In this document: positions 34,536-44,145 of the stretch, in pieces
Layout of the letters: each line of letters opens with the position of its first letter
How positions within the stretch are numbered: the first letter of the stretch is position 1
Position numbers and translations under genes: made by a program
NCBI GenBank assembly: GCA_023399455.1
Contig: JAEWPN010000153.1
Span: 17,877-81,876, forward strand
DNA length: 64,000 bases
Direction: 5' to 3'
Origin: Bacillota bacterium
GTDB taxonomy: Bacteria > Bacillota > Clostridia > Lachnospirales > Lachnospiraceae
The notes under the pieces: model-generated
Told to the model about the DNA's origin: nothing
Databases searched by the model: none
Seen by the model: the letters and a program-made list of their open reading frames with translations, nothing else

Positions 34536-37223
34536 TCAATCGGATCTTAATCTTTCTTTTAAAATCATCGGTAAAATACCATCATTCTGATAGTAACGGA
34601 TATCCGCTTCCGAATCGAAACGAACTACCGCTTCGAATTCAAGCAACCTTCCATCCGGCCGTTTGGCAGTAACCTGTACATGTTCTCTCACCCTGGGATT
34701 TGCAGGAAGATGAATCGTAAAAGCCTCTTTACCGGTCAAGTCAAGCGTTGCAGTCGTCTGATTCGGCAAGTACTCCAGTGGCAGCACCCCCATCATCACT
34801 AAATTAGAACGATGAATTCGTTCATACGACTCGGCAATAACAGCCCTGACGCCCAAGAGCTTTACACCCTTTGCCGCCCAATCTCTGGAGGAACCCATAC
34901 CATAATCCTTACCGGCTAAAATCAACAATCCGGTTCCATTTTTCTGGTAGAGATAGCTGGCATCATAGATACTCATAATCTCACCGGTAGGAAGATAGCG
35001 GGTAAAGCTGCCCTCTTTGCCGTCAGCCAGCTCATTATGCAGGCGGGTATTAGCCAGTGTACCGCGAAGCATTACATGGTGATTGCCTCTGCGGGATCCA
35101 TAGGAATTAAAATCTTTCTGTTCCACACCATGCTCCTGTAAGTAAACTCCTGCAGAGGAGCTTACTGCAATGGTTCCTGCGGGTGAGATATGGTCAGTCG
35201 TAACGGAATCTCCCAGCTTGGCAAGCACCTTCAGGTTGTTCAGTGGGGCGGCAGTCGTCCTGCCGGCGATCAAATCATCAAAATAAGGCGGATTCGCAAT
35301 ATAGGTGGAGTTCTTGTCCCAATTATATGTGTGAGAATCTGTAATTGCAATATCGTTCCAACGCCTATTTCCGCTATAGACCTCACCATATGCCGTACGA
35401 TAACTTTCTGATGTGACGTGCATTCTGACCTGATTGTGGATTTCCTCAGTTGTAGGCCAGATATCCGCTAAATAGACTTTTTCTCCGTCGGCATTCACTC
35501 CAATTGGTTCAACCGTCAGATTTATGCGCAGATTACCAGCCAGTGCATAGGCAATCACCAGCATCGGAGAACCGAGATAGTTGGCCTTAATAAGGGGATG
35601 AATGCGGCCTTCAAAGTTACGGTTGCCACTAAGCACCGCACCGGACACCAGATTGGATTCTTTCAAAGCGGCCTCAATTTCAGGCTTTAACGGCCCCGAG
35701 TTACCGATACAGGTGGTACAGCCGTAAGCCACAATATGAAACCCGAGCTTCTCCAGATATGGGATCAGTCCGGAACTCTCTAAATAACGGGTTACTGCCT
35801 GTGAACCGGGCGCAAAAGAGGTTTTCACCTTTGGGGAAACCGTCAGGCCCTTTTCCACCGCCTTTTTAGCCATCAACGCGGCACCGAACAAGACTGTAGG
35901 ATTCGAAGTGTTGGTGCAGCTGGTAATTGCTGCGATTAAAACATCACCTGTTTTCAAAACCTCTTGTTTTCCGTTCAGTTCAAACACATATTCCTTTTCC
36001 AGCTCGTCTTCCTCAAGCCCGAACCCCTGATTCCCCATCGGACTGACAATCGCGCGTTCAAACGCCTTCGATAGCTGATCCATGGGTACCAGATCCTGTG
36101 GGCGCTTCGGACCGGAAAGGCTGGTCGTCAGATGAGAAAGATCCACAACAATCTCCTTACTGTACTCCACAGCATCGTTCGAGTCATAAAATAAGTGATT
36201 CGCCTTCAGATAAGCGGAGATTTTTTCAATTTCTTCCGGATTTCGCCCGGTCAGTTTCAAATAACGGAGAGTTTCCGCATCCGGAGGGCAATAACCGCAA
36301 GTAGAGCCATATTCGGGTGCCATATTCGCAATGGTGGCACGATCAGCAAGCGAAAGGCTTTCATAACCGTCACCAAAATATTCCACGAACTTTCCTACTA
36401 CATGATTCTCACGCAGTACATGCGTAATCTTCAGCGCCAAATCGGTTGCCACAACACCGACAGGCATACGGTTAATCAAGCGCACGCCGATGACTTCGGG
36501 CATAGGGAAGACGGAAGGCTCACCCAGCATACAAGCCTCCGCTTCTATTCCGCCAACGCCCCAGCCGAGCACACCCAGACCGTTTATCATCGTGGTATGA
36601 GAATCGGTGCCGAAAACCGAATCCGGCTGAAGAAAGAACGCATTCTCTATTTTCTTCTCAGTCACCACCGGAGAAAGATATTCAATGTTGATTTGGTGAA
36701 CAATACCGGTATCCGGGGGAACAACTCGCAGATTCGCAAACTCCTTCTGAGCCCATTTCAGCATCTGATAGCGTTCCATATTTCGCTCAAACTCCAGCCT
36801 TGTATTATCAATCGCCGCACGATCAGTACCGGCCATATCAATTTGAACAGAGTGGTCAATAATAAGGTCTACCGGAATTTCGGGATTAATCTCACTTTCT
36901 TTCAGCCCCAGCTTAACAGCGGCATCGCGCATAGAGGCTAAATCGGCGATGCAAGGTATCCCTGTATAATCCTGCAACAAAATTCTGGATGGATAGAACT
37001 CGATTTCAGAGTTGATATTTTCTTTCCAGTTCAGGACCTTTGAAACATTGATCCGTAATTCTTCCTCTGTCTTGGAATTTCTTATGACATTCTCGAGTAA
37101 AACACGAATCGAATACGGTATTTTCTTCAAATCAGTACCAAACTCTTCCGCTGCCTTTTCTAAATCGCAATATTCATACTCCTGTTTCTTTACCCCAAGC
37201 TTTGAGTTAAAAAAATGACGCAC
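34536..37223 (-). CDS. acnA: aconitate hydratase
   Basis: An 895-residue iron-sulphur enzyme isomerising citrate and isocitrate. The [4Fe-4S] ligands are C436 (SCTNTSNP) and C502/C505 (GCTTCIGNSG). Substrate motifs GTDSHTTMINGLGVLGWGVGG and the swivel-domain GSSRDWAAKG are present, giving the AcnA/IRP1 class. The GTG start has a strong GAAGGAGGG site. No citrate synthase or isocitrate dehydrogenase is adjacent. Some AcnA-type enzymes also bind RNA when they lose the cluster. Confidence 0.95.
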   Translation of the reverse strand: MRHFFNSKLGVKKQEYEYCDLEKAAEEFGTDLKKIPYSIRVLLENVIRNSKTEEELRINVSKVLNWKENINSEIEFYPSRILLQDYTGIPCIADLASMRDAAVKLGLKESEINPEIPVDLIIDHSVQIDMAGTDRAAIDNTRLEFERNMERYQMLKWAQKEFANLRVVPPDTGIVHQINIEYLSPVVTEKKIENAFFLQPDSVFGTDSHTTMINGLGVLGWGVGGIEAEACMLGEPSVFPMPEVIGVRLINRMPVGVVATDLALKITHVLRENHVVGKFVEYFGDGYESLSLADRATIANMAPEYGSTCGYCPPDAETLRYLKLTGRNPEEIEKISAYLKANHLFYDSNDAVEYSKEIVVDLSHLTTSLSGPKRPQDLVPMDQLSKAFERAIVSPMGNQGFGLEEDELEKEYVFELNGKQEVLKTGDVLIAAITSCTNTSNPTVLFGAALMAKKAVEKGLTVSPKVKTSFAPGSQAVTRYLESSGLIPYLEKLGFHIVAYGCTTCIGNSGPLKPEIEAALKESNLVSGAVLSGNRNFEGRIHPLIKANYLGSPMLVIAYALAGNLRINLTVEPIGVNADGEKVYLADIWPTTEEIHNQVRMHVTSESYRTAYGEVYSGNRRWNDIAITDSHTYNWDKNSTYIANPPYFDDLIAGRTTAAPLNNLKVLAKLGDSVTTDHISPAGTIAVSSSAGVYLQEHGVEQKDFNSYGSRRGNHHVMLRGTLANTRLHNELADGKEGSFTRYLPTGEIMSIYDASYLYQKNGTGLLILAGKDYGMGSSRDWAAKGVKLLGVRAVIAESYERIHRSNLVMMGVLPLEYLPNQTTATLDLTGKEAFTIHLPANPRVREHVQVTAKRPDGRLLEFEAVVRFDSEADIRYYQNDGILPMILKERLRSD

Positions 37224-37314
37224 TTTTTTCCCTCCTTCTCAAAATTATTGTCGTCTGATTTATCAATACCAAATGGCATATTTACCGCCATAAAAAGCTG
37301 TTCACTTTTCCATA

Positions 37315-37340
37315 GTAGAATCTCATTTTAATTATTCTAC
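37315..37340. promoter_or_regulatory. inverted repeat and promoter region before acnA
   Basis: GTAGAAT (37315-37321) and ATTCTAC (37334-37340) form a 7-bp inverted repeat about 95 bases before the acnA start. Downstream of it on the minus strand, TTGGTA and AATAAT with a 17-base spacer may be the promoter. No regulator is assigned. Confidence 0.4.
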
Positions 37341-37384
37341 CATAAACTTATAAATTTTAATATAATTATCCCCATAAAATGGGC

Positions 37385-37426
37385 GGAAGAAAGCCTCCAA
37401 GTCTTTTGACTCGGAGGCTTTCTTCC
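37385..37426. terminator. strong 14-bp terminator stem after the sugar dehydrogenase-like gene
   Basis: GGAAGAAAGCCTCC (37385-37398) and GGAGGCTTTCTTCC (37413-37426) pair perfectly, with AGTC/GACT extending the stem around a TTTT loop. It lies 16 bases past the stop at 37442. The trailing T-tracts are short on both strands. Confidence 0.7.
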
Positions 37427-37441
37427 ACTCACTCAATTTTA

Positions 37442-38518
37442 TTATTGCTCCAATCGGAGGATTTTATCATCCCCGGGACCCGGAATCCCCCTGCCGTCCA
37501 AGTTGCTTGTAGTAAGGTATATGGAACCATCCCGCGCCTGGTAAGCTTCCCTTAATCGTCCGTAACGACCCTGCAATAACTGTTCCACGTTAGCCACTCG
37601 TGTCCCGGATTCGTCGAAGATGATTGCCAGGAGCATACTCCCTCTGAGTGTCGATACGAGCAACTGACCCATTCGGGGGCCGGCAGTCATAAAGGCCATT
37701 CCCGCAGGGGCCCAGGTATTATTCCCGCTTTGTATGACAGGCTTGATAAAATCAGATTCCTGAATTTCCTCATCACCAACAACAAAAGGCCAGCCATAGT
37801 TGCCGCCCGGTTGTATGATATTAATTTCATCATGGGCTGTTTCTCCATGATCCGAGGCATATAATATCCCCCTGTCATTCCAGGCCAAACCCTGAGGATT
37901 TCTAAGCCCCAAGGCGTAAACTGGTGAACCGGGAAAAGGGTTATCAGGCGGAATACTTCCATCTAATCCAATCCTCAGAATCTTACCTGCCAGACTGTTT
38001 ATATCCTGTGAAAGATAACGTTCACCGGCATCCCCGGTAGTTATATACAGGTAACCATCGGGGCCAATTTTTATCCTTCCCCCGTTATGGGACTGACCTG
38101 CCGGAATTTGATCCAAAATAATTTCTTCCCCGGATGCCGTATTGTCCCCGACATGCATACGTACCACACGGCTATAAAGTCCTCCGTTTTCCTGATAGGT
38201 ATACATAAGATAAACATATCCGTTTGAAAGAAAATCCCTGTCCAAAGCAAGTCCCATAAGCCCGCCTTCTCCAGTACTGATAAAAGGAGGTTCGAATGTA
38301 TATACCGGCACCGGATTTAATATCCCATTCTCTATGACACGCAGGTTACCGCTGCGCTCCGTAAAAAACAACCTGCCGTCTTCACTGATGTCTACTGCCC
38401 AAGGTATATAAAGATTTTCTGCAATAGTCCCAATCTGAAATGAGTTATTCCGAGAGTTAAGTACGCCGAACCGGATATAATCCGCCTCGCTTAATGTGAT
38501 AAGTCTTCCACTAATCAT
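37442..38518 (-). CDS. PQQ-dependent sugar dehydrogenase-like beta-propeller protein
   Basis: A 358-residue beta-propeller of the soluble glucose/aldose sugar dehydrogenase family (IPWAVDISEDGRLFFTERSGNLRV, GEGGLMGLALDRDF, AGQSHNGGRIKIGPDGYLYITTGD, ALGLRNPQGLAW). AAGGA precedes the ATG at 38518; ten codons upstream are excluded for lack of a site. Unlike B. subtilis YliI there is no signal peptide or lipobox, so it should be cytoplasmic. Anaerobic Clostridia are not generally known to make PQQ, so the cofactor and role are open. Confidence 0.8.
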   Translation of the reverse strand: MISGRLITLSEADYIRFGVLNSRNNSFQIGTIAENLYIPWAVDISEDGRLFFTERSGNLRVIENGILNPVPVYTFEPPFISTGEGGLMGLALDRDFLSNGYVYLMYTYQENGGLYSRVVRMHVGDNTASGEEIILDQIPAGQSHNGGRIKIGPDGYLYITTGDAGERYLSQDINSLAGKILRIGLDGSIPPDNPFPGSPVYALGLRNPQGLAWNDRGILYASDHGETAHDEINIIQPGGNYGWPFVVGDEEIQESDFIKPVIQSGNNTWAPAGMAFMTAGPRMGQLLVSTLRGSMLLAIIFDESGTRVANVEQLLQGRYGRLREAYQARDGSIYLTTSNLDGRGIPGPGDDKILRLEQ

Positions 38519-38745
38519 GGCTTCTTCCTTAATACTCCTTACCGGCATTGTCCACCGTATCTTTCTTATTACTATATGTAAGGAAGCATAATTATGTGCG
38601 CGGTTGTTCTATACGAAATGCTTACGCATCCCTCATTCGTCATACACACTTATAATCTTTTTTCTGCGAATAGAATCAAGGGTTCTGGGCAGAACACTAT
38701 CAAAAGTATGTTTGCCTAAAACTGATAGGTACAAATACTTTTTTT

Positions 38746-40986
38746 CTACTCCGTTCCCGCTTTCAATGCTTCGCTCATCGGAATTCGCGCCACCTTTTTT
38801 CTGCACATCCATTTGGCGAACTCATACGTCGCCATCACAATAATAAAACCAAGCAGAATATATAATACGTTCAATTTGACTGGCAGAACAATCTGCAAGC
38901 TTTCCGTCAGAGAGCCGTAGAACGCCCCCACCGTCCCCAGCAGGGCGGGGATGCCGAGCAAATACCCCAATATTACAATAAAGGTATTGCTGCCAAGTAT
39001 CAGTTTGCCGATTTCCTTTTTCCGATATCCGAATACCTTCATAAGTGATATGCTTGACCGGCTTTCGTCTACCACCAAGCCTGTCACGACATAGATAATG
39101 ATTAGCCCCAAGATGAAAGCGGCGGCAATCAGTCCGTAAATCATAGGGCCCATTTGATCAAGCAGCTTACCAAAGCCAGCAGCGATGGCGTCGATGGATT
39201 TCGTACTCTGGATCTCTCCTTGCGCGAAGGTCATCGCTTCATCGCTCCATATACCGATATAAGCATTCGCGGGCCGCCCAAACTCCGTGTTGAACTGTTC
39301 AAGTGGCATAAACAGGAAATCTCCCGCATAGGTGTCGGCCATTTTCTCAATAGTAAATGTGTGTTCTTTACCGTTTTCCGTATCGAACACTGTCACACTG
39401 TCGCCAATATTTACGTTCAGCTTTTGCGCCAGCGTAACCGTAATCGTGGTCCTCTCCGGTCTGAACCTTTGTCCGTAAGTATCTTTTAACTTAATCTTAT
39501 CGGTGTTGGGCAGAACCCCGGTGACATAAAAGCTAATGTCTTCATTATCTGCAAGGCTCACATACGAAGCATTGAACTTTTCGGTTCCCGCTGGAGGTAC
39601 ACCATCTTTTTCCGATATGAAGACATACTCATACTTGAGGTTATACAATTCGCCCATTCCCTCGTCCAGCATATAGTCGACGGAGCTTTTCATCGTTAAT
39701 CCATACAGCATGAGCATCGTAGCGACAACGACACCAAACAGCAGAAAGAGGGTTCTGGACAGGCTGCGCACCTGCTCTCGGATCTTAAATTTCGTGCCAA
39801 ACCCCAAGCGGTCAATGCGCAGTCCCCGCTCTATAAAATTAACCTTACCCTTTGTTTCCCCGCCTTTCATGAGTATTGCCGGAGCCGTTTTCAGTGTTCT
39901 GCCGATAATCGCCCATGTAACGCCGCAAAGGATCAGTACCGGAAGAAAAATCGCGAAAATGGCCAGCAAGGGATTTATTATTGTTTCATGAACCGGCATA
40001 GGGAAAGCGGTCAGCATGAAACTGAACATGCTGTTCACCAGCAGCAACCCCAATACAGAGCCGATTACAGAACCAATCACGGATATCAAAAGGGGAAACA
40101 TCAAATAGTGTCGGCGTAATTCCCGCCTCCGATAGCCTTGGGCGTAAAAAGTTCCGATGATGACTGATTCACTTAGAATCATCCGCCACATCAACATTCC
40201 CAATAAGATACAGGTAAGAGCAAGCATGGCAAAGGGCACGGCAGCGCTCATTGTGGACAGCACACTGACTTCCATGGGAACATAAGATACGTTGATTTTC
40301 CTCTCGGTGCTCTGCCAGTTCGTTATTTGGACGCCCTGCGAACGCAGCGCATTTTTTACGGAAGCCTCCTGGGATTTTATATTTTCCCTATCATCAAAAC
40401 GAGTGGCGTAAACCTGTTTTCTATCCGGCAGGGTGTCAAAATCCGATTTGCCTACAACACCCACGCCGAAAGCACTTGGGTCGTTCATCATTTGTTCCTT
40501 CGATTTGATCACATAGATAAAATTGGGCAGAAGCGTATAGCCCGAAACGGTAAACTCCTTACCAGCCACAGTGATGGTATCGCCGATTTTGTATCCGTTT
40601 GTCTTAGAAAACAGGCGGTCTAGCATAATCTCCGAATTCTCCGGCAGCTTTCCTTCCTGAACAGCGGGGATATTAACCACGTTCATCATGGAGAACACCC
40701 GAAGCGTCTGACCGGGGTTTACTTCACAGTCAGCCGTGCCGCCGGTCTCAATTGAAGCAGCAAATTGCCGGCCGAGAGCGGTCACGTCGATTTCTGTATC
40801 GGTGGAAAATTCCGCGTCGGACAATGTATTTTTCTTGGAAAATGTCGTGAACGTATTGTCCAGATTCATAGACGTCATATTCATCATCACGAACATCATA
40901 CTGCTGATTATGAGCAGCAGCATGGAGCCGATGTACCGGGCTTTTTGCTCCAGCATGGTCCGTATTACTTTTTTAAACAGTGTCAT
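38746..40986 (-). CDS. FtsX-like ABC exporter permease
   Basis: A 746-residue permease with an N-terminal helix (20-40), an extracellular domain to about 240, then two FtsX cores of three to four helices. A second soluble domain of about 180 residues lies near 450-625. The start ATG at 40986 overlaps the ATPase stop (TAATG). It is the third gene of the TetR-ATPase-permease operon. It resembles the C-terminal two thirds of the 26.7 kb permease but lacks the coiled coil. The substrate is unknown. Confidence 0.88.
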   Translation of the reverse strand: MTLFKKVIRTMLEQKARYIGSMLLLIISSMMFVMMNMTSMNLDNTFTTFSKKNTLSDAEFSTDTEIDVTALGRQFAASIETGGTADCEVNPGQTLRVFSMMNVVNIPAVQEGKLPENSEIMLDRLFSKTNGYKIGDTITVAGKEFTVSGYTLLPNFIYVIKSKEQMMNDPSAFGVGVVGKSDFDTLPDRKQVYATRFDDRENIKSQEASVKNALRSQGVQITNWQSTERKINVSYVPMEVSVLSTMSAAVPFAMLALTCILLGMLMWRMILSESVIIGTFYAQGYRRRELRRHYLMFPLLISVIGSVIGSVLGLLLVNSMFSFMLTAFPMPVHETIINPLLAIFAIFLPVLILCGVTWAIIGRTLKTAPAILMKGGETKGKVNFIERGLRIDRLGFGTKFKIREQVRSLSRTLFLLFGVVVATMLMLYGLTMKSSVDYMLDEGMGELYNLKYEYVFISEKDGVPPAGTEKFNASYVSLADNEDISFYVTGVLPNTDKIKLKDTYGQRFRPERTTITVTLAQKLNVNIGDSVTVFDTENGKEHTFTIEKMADTYAGDFLFMPLEQFNTEFGRPANAYIGIWSDEAMTFAQGEIQSTKSIDAIAAGFGKLLDQMGPMIYGLIAAAFILGLIIIYVVTGLVVDESRSSISLMKVFGYRKKEIGKLILGSNTFIVILGYLLGIPALLGTVGAFYGSLTESLQIVLPVKLNVLYILLGFIIVMATYEFAKWMCRKKVARIPMSEALKAGTE

Positions 40987-41684
40987 TACCACTCAATCCT
41001 TTCCGCTGCAACCGTTTCGTCATGACGGATTGTTTCAACGATTTCTCCGCTGCGCAGCTTGTAAACCACATTCGCCATATCGCCAATGGCAGTGTTATGG
41101 GTGATCATCAAGATACTCGTTCCGAATTCACGGTTGACTTTTTGTAAAAGGGAAAGCACATCGCGAGATGTTTCATAATCCAACGCACCGGTCGGCTCAT
41201 CACACAAAAGGAGCTTAGGGTTCTTGACAATAGCACGGGCTATGGCTACACGCTGCTGTTCCCCTCCTGAAAGTTCTCTCGGGAAACTCCTCCTTTTTAC
41301 TTCAAGACCAACCGCTTTAAGCACCGTATCAATATTCAGCGGGGCCTTAGATATGTTAGAAACTACCTCTATGTTTTCCGTAACAGTAAGATTAGGTATG
41401 AGATTATAGAACTGAAAGATAAAACCGACCGAGTCCCTACGGTAGTCCGTCAGCTTATCGTCGTCAAGTGCTGTTATTTCCAAGCCGTCGACATGGATAC
41501 TACCGCTGTCTGCATGGTCGACGCCCCCGATAATGTTCATCAGTGTTGATTTCCCTGAGCCGGATGGACCGAGTATCACGCCTATTTGCCCTTTTTCAAG
41601 CTCAAGGCTTACCTCTTTTAATATCTCACTTTTATTTTCACCCGCACTATAGCTCTTTTTCAATTTTTTTACTATAATAAACAT
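40986..41684 (-). CDS. ABC exporter ATPase (MacB/LolD type)
   Basis: A 232-residue nucleotide-binding subunit with GPSGSGKST (39-47), LSGGEQQR (138-145), [16 protein letters not shown] and a MITHN switch. It starts two bases after the TetR stop using GGAGAGG inside the end of that gene, and it overlaps the permease by one base, so all three genes are tightly coupled. It is closely similar to the ATPase at 30570-31271. Confidence 0.93.
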   Translation of the reverse strand: MFIIVKKLKKSYSAGENKSEILKEVSLELEKGQIGVILGPSGSGKSTLMNIIGGVDHADSGSIHVDGLEITALDDDKLTDYRRDSVGFIFQFYNLIPNLTVTENIEVVSNISKAPLNIDTVLKAVGLEVKRRSFPRELSGGEQQRVAIARAIVKNPKLLLCDEPTGALDYETSRDVLSLLQKVNREFGTSILMITHNTAIGDMANVVYKLRSGEIVETIRHDETVAAERIEW

Positions 41685-41686
41685 AC

Positions 41687-42322
41687 TTACCTCTCCATTC
41701 CTTGTTTTAATAATGTAACCATGCTTTTCACAAGACTTTCTGTCTCGGCAAGCTGTTCTTCCGTAGGCTCAGACTCAAAATTCTTAACCTTTGCTAAAAT
41801 TTCCATATTGAATTTTTCAGTTACCCCTTGAAAAAACAACAAAAGAATTTTATCATCCAAGTCATCACGAATCGTTCCTCTTTTTTTACCATTGGCTATC
41901 AATTTCAGCTCATATTCTTCGCCGACCTGTTTTAACTCTCTGTTTATTTCTTCCGCCAGACTGCCGTACTTTCCATAGGTAAAGTCAATGGCAAATGAAA
42001 CCAATAAAGGTTCCTTTCTTATCATTTCAAAACGTTCGCGGCTTCCTGAAAGAAAATACTCATAGACATCCATGTCCTTCATAGGAGTCTGCCTGTCGAT
42101 CATCTTCATAAAATTCTCTATCGCCCATGTGACAGAATATAAGAACAGCTCCTTTTTATCATCAAAATATTGATAGATGCTGCCTTTGGCGACTCCCGCA
42201 TTTTGGGCAATGCCTTCAATTTTCGCACTTTCAAATCCATGAGCTTGGAATTCTTCAATCGCTGCCCGCATAACCTTTTCTTTTTTGTCGTCATCCAGAC
42301 GATTAAATGTTCTTTTTGGCAA
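41687..42322 (-). CDS. TetR-family regulator with a TTG start
   Basis: A 211-residue regulator, first gene of the exporter operon. The helix-turn-helix is AKIEGIAQNAGVAKGSIYQYFDDKKELF, followed by an all-helical ligand domain. The open frame runs 67 codons further upstream, through the promoter, so that part is not coding. AAGGAGG lies 8 bases before a TTG (42322-42320), giving the usual short N-terminus PKRTFNRLDDDKKEKVMRAA. It probably represses its own operon through the palindrome on its promoter. Confidence 0.9.
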   Translation of the reverse strand: MPKRTFNRLDDDKKEKVMRAAIEEFQAHGFESAKIEGIAQNAGVAKGSIYQYFDDKKELFLYSVTWAIENFMKMIDRQTPMKDMDVYEYFLSGSRERFEMIRKEPLLVSFAIDFTYGKYGSLAEEINRELKQVGEEYELKLIANGKKRGTIRDDLDDKILLLFFQGVTEKFNMEILAKVKNFESEPTEEQLAETESLVKSMVTLLKQGMER

Positions 42323-42348
42323 TAAAATATCCTCCTTTTTCACGCTCC

Positions 42349-42414
42349 ATGACCTTTTGGTCATAAAAAATGAATTCACAGTCATATTATATGACTGTAA
42401 ATTCACTTTGTCAA
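42349..42414 (-). promoter_or_regulatory. consensus promoter inside a 35-bp palindromic operator
   Basis: TTGACA (42414-42409) and TATAAT (42391-42386) are perfect and 17 bases apart. A palindrome at 42371-42405, two 17-bp arms around one central base with one mismatch, covers the spacer and -10 box. Its core is ACAGTCATAT/ATATGACTGT. A second smaller palindrome ATGACC-TTTT-GGTCAT is at 42349-42364 in the leader. The downstream TetR protein is the obvious ligand. Confidence 0.88.
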
Positions 42415-42587
42415 TGGAGATAAGGTATTGATATGCATGACATGCGCCTTGGGGTATCCGGTTTGGCAGCCTCGATAATTTCAACTGCCGGCCAGATGCC
42501 GGCAACGACTTCGCTCTTGGCATAGATTCCGTCTATCACATTACGTTCCTTCCCGTCGCGCGAAGCAATTTCTACTTTGCCAGTTCC
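42411..42587 (-). pseudogene. unrecognised gene remnant
   Basis: A stop-to-stop frame of about 57 codons without a start reads GTGKVEIASRDGKERNVIDG and then IYAKSEVVAGIWPAVEIIEA, ending at a TGA that overlaps the TetR -35 box. It is GC-richer than the surroundings and looks protein-like but lacks an initiation site. It may be the 3' end of a lost gene. I cannot name the family; coding by chance is possible. Confidence 0.35.
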
Positions 42588-42609
42588 CGATCATGCTCAT
42601 AAAAGTGGA

Positions 42610-43083
42610 TTACGAATATTTGTGTAACAAATCTTTAGGGATGTGACAATAGTCATTAGGGCACCTATCTAATCTATCTTGATGCTCCTCTGCACTTTTA
42701 ACGTAATTTATCAGTGGAAGAACTTCCACTGCAATTTTATCCCTATCTGCTCTTTTTGCTATATAATTCTTCGCTTCTTCCAAATGTTGGGGCACTTTAC
42801 TATATACGCCTGTACGATATTTTTTTCCCTCATCATTACCCTGTTTATTTACACTGTAAGGATCTATGATCTCAAAAAAATAGTCCATGAGTTGAAAAAT
42901 AGTTACAATTTCAGAGTCAAATTCTGTTTTTACGCATTCAGCATAACCATCATACTCACCTTCAAGAGTATTTGAACATCCATTTACTCTTCCTGCTTGA
43001 GTATGAATAACACCCTTTAATGTTTTGACAAATGCCTGTACTCCCCATAGACAGCCACCTGCAAAATATATTGTTTCTATCAT
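42610..43083 (-). CDS. msrA: peptide-methionine (S)-S-oxide reductase
   Basis: A 157-residue MsrA that repairs methionine-S-sulphoxide. The active site is GGCLWGVQAF (GCFWG in most homologues, so Phe is replaced by Leu here), with the conserved DPYSVNKQGNDEGKKYRTGVY region. A possible resolving cysteine lies in RCPNDYCHIP. The frame extends 20 codons upstream, but AGGTG precedes the ATG at 43083. It is AT-rich compared with the tautomerase gene upstream. Confidence 0.93.
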   Translation of the reverse strand: MIETIYFAGGCLWGVQAFVKTLKGVIHTQAGRVNGCSNTLEGEYDGYAECVKTEFDSEIVTIFQLMDYFFEIIDPYSVNKQGNDEGKKYRTGVYSKVPQHLEEAKNYIAKRADRDKIAVEVLPLINYVKSAEEHQDRLDRCPNDYCHIPKDLLHKYS

Positions 43084-43179
43084 AGAATTCACCTGTTTTC
43101 TTTCGTCAGATATAAATAATGTGCAGTTCAATCTGCCTGACAAATTTAAGTTGCCGGAGTTTCGCGTGAAATCAACTTT

Positions 43180-43521
43180 TTACTTCATCGAGCCCAGCGT
43201 GCCCCAGTTTTCAAACTCGCTGTAGGTGAGATAGATACCGTCCTGCGGCAGGCCGGTCGTCTGTTGCACGGCCTCGAACGCGGCCTCGGTGAACGCCTTT
43301 TTGCTTGCGAACTCAGTCGAACCGTAGCACTTAACGTCCACATAGGCAAGCTCGCGCTTTTCGCCTGCGAAATACATGGTGTGACTGTCGGAAATGTCGA
43401 TCATCAGCTTGCTTTCGACCTTTCCGGGGATGACCGTGATTTTCTCGCCCAGCGCGGTCTTGAGCGCCTCCTTCTGTGTATCGGACAGCAGTTTCGAGGT
43501 GTTGATTGCAATATATGGCAT
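43180..43521 (-). CDS. MIF-like phenylpyruvate tautomerase
   Basis: A 113-residue protein of the macrophage-migration-inhibitory-factor family. It has Pro at position 2, which becomes the catalytic N-terminal proline after Met removal (MPYIAINTSK), then GKVESKLMIDISDSHTMYFAGEK and an ending with the family beta-strand. An AGGGC site precedes the ATG. Codon use is clearly more GC-rich than the flanking msrA and nitroreductase genes, suggesting recent arrival. Probable cytoplasmic trimer; natural substrate unknown. Confidence 0.85.
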   Translation of the reverse strand: MPYIAINTSKLLSDTQKEALKTALGEKITVIPGKVESKLMIDISDSHTMYFAGEKRELAYVDVKCYGSTEFASKKAFTEAAFEAVQQTTGLPQDGIYLTYSEFENWGTLGSMK

Positions 43522-43626
43522 GTTTTGCCCTCCATTTTTTAAGATTGGTTTTATTATGGCATTTTCCGCACTAGCAGTGATGCCCCTTTTGTGACAAGAC
43601 CTTATCTTGGTCTGACTTGGTCGTAC

Positions 43627-44145
43627 TTAATAAGTCTCTGTATGAATCTTTGCCTGGTCTACTTCGTCTAATTTATGTGCAGGTCTTGTCCCGCTCGGAT
43701 ATCCCACTGCAATAATAGAAAGCACTGCCATATGTTCCGGAATCCCAAGGAGTTTACGCACATATTCTTCACTGCTCATTCCCTGATTGGATTCTCTTAA
43801 ACGAATCTGCACCCAGCAGGAGCCAAGACCTAAGCTCTCTGCTTCCAACTGCATGATTATAGAGGCTATAGAGGCATCCTCTATCCATGTATCGGTTTTC
43901 TGTGTATTGCCCAATACCACAATAGCAAGAGGTGTTTCCGGTAAAAACGGATGCTTTGGATTCCGACAGTTACCAAGTTTTTGAAGTATTTCCTTATTTT
44001 CGATAACTACAAATTCCCACGGGCGGCTATTCTTCCCTGTAGGTGCAAGCTGTGCTGCCTGAAGAAGCTTTTCCTTTTTCTCCTCTTCCACAGCCTTATC
44101 TTCAAATTCCCGGCAACTTCTCCTTGCAAGTAGCATTTCTAACAT
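43627..44145 (-). CDS. nitroreductase-family FMN oxidoreductase
   Basis: A 172-residue protein with nitroreductase motifs: LEMLLARRSCREFEDKAV at the start, AAQLAPTGKNSRPWEFVVI for FMN binding, and SIASIIMQLEAESLGLGSCWVQI. GAGGAG lies before the ATG at 44145; the frame's 22 earlier codons lack a site. It probably reduces nitro or quinone compounds with NAD(P)H. The 250 bases upstream (44146-44398) show no convincing gene, only a 28-codon frame without a ribosome site. Confidence 0.88.
   Translation of the reverse strand: MLEMLLARRSCREFEDKAVEEEKKEKLLQAAQLAPTGKNSRPWEFVVIENKEILQKLGNCRNPKHPFLPETPLAIVVLGNTQKTDTWIEDASIASIIMQLEAESLGLGSCWVQIRLRESNQGMSSEEYVRKLLGIPEHMAVLSIIAVGYPSGTRPAHKLDEVDQAKIHTETY

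Noticed and set aside
42323..42523. 67-codon N-terminal extension of the TetR regulator
   Set aside because: It would be read across the promoter and palindromic operator; the TTG start with AAGGAGG explains the gene.
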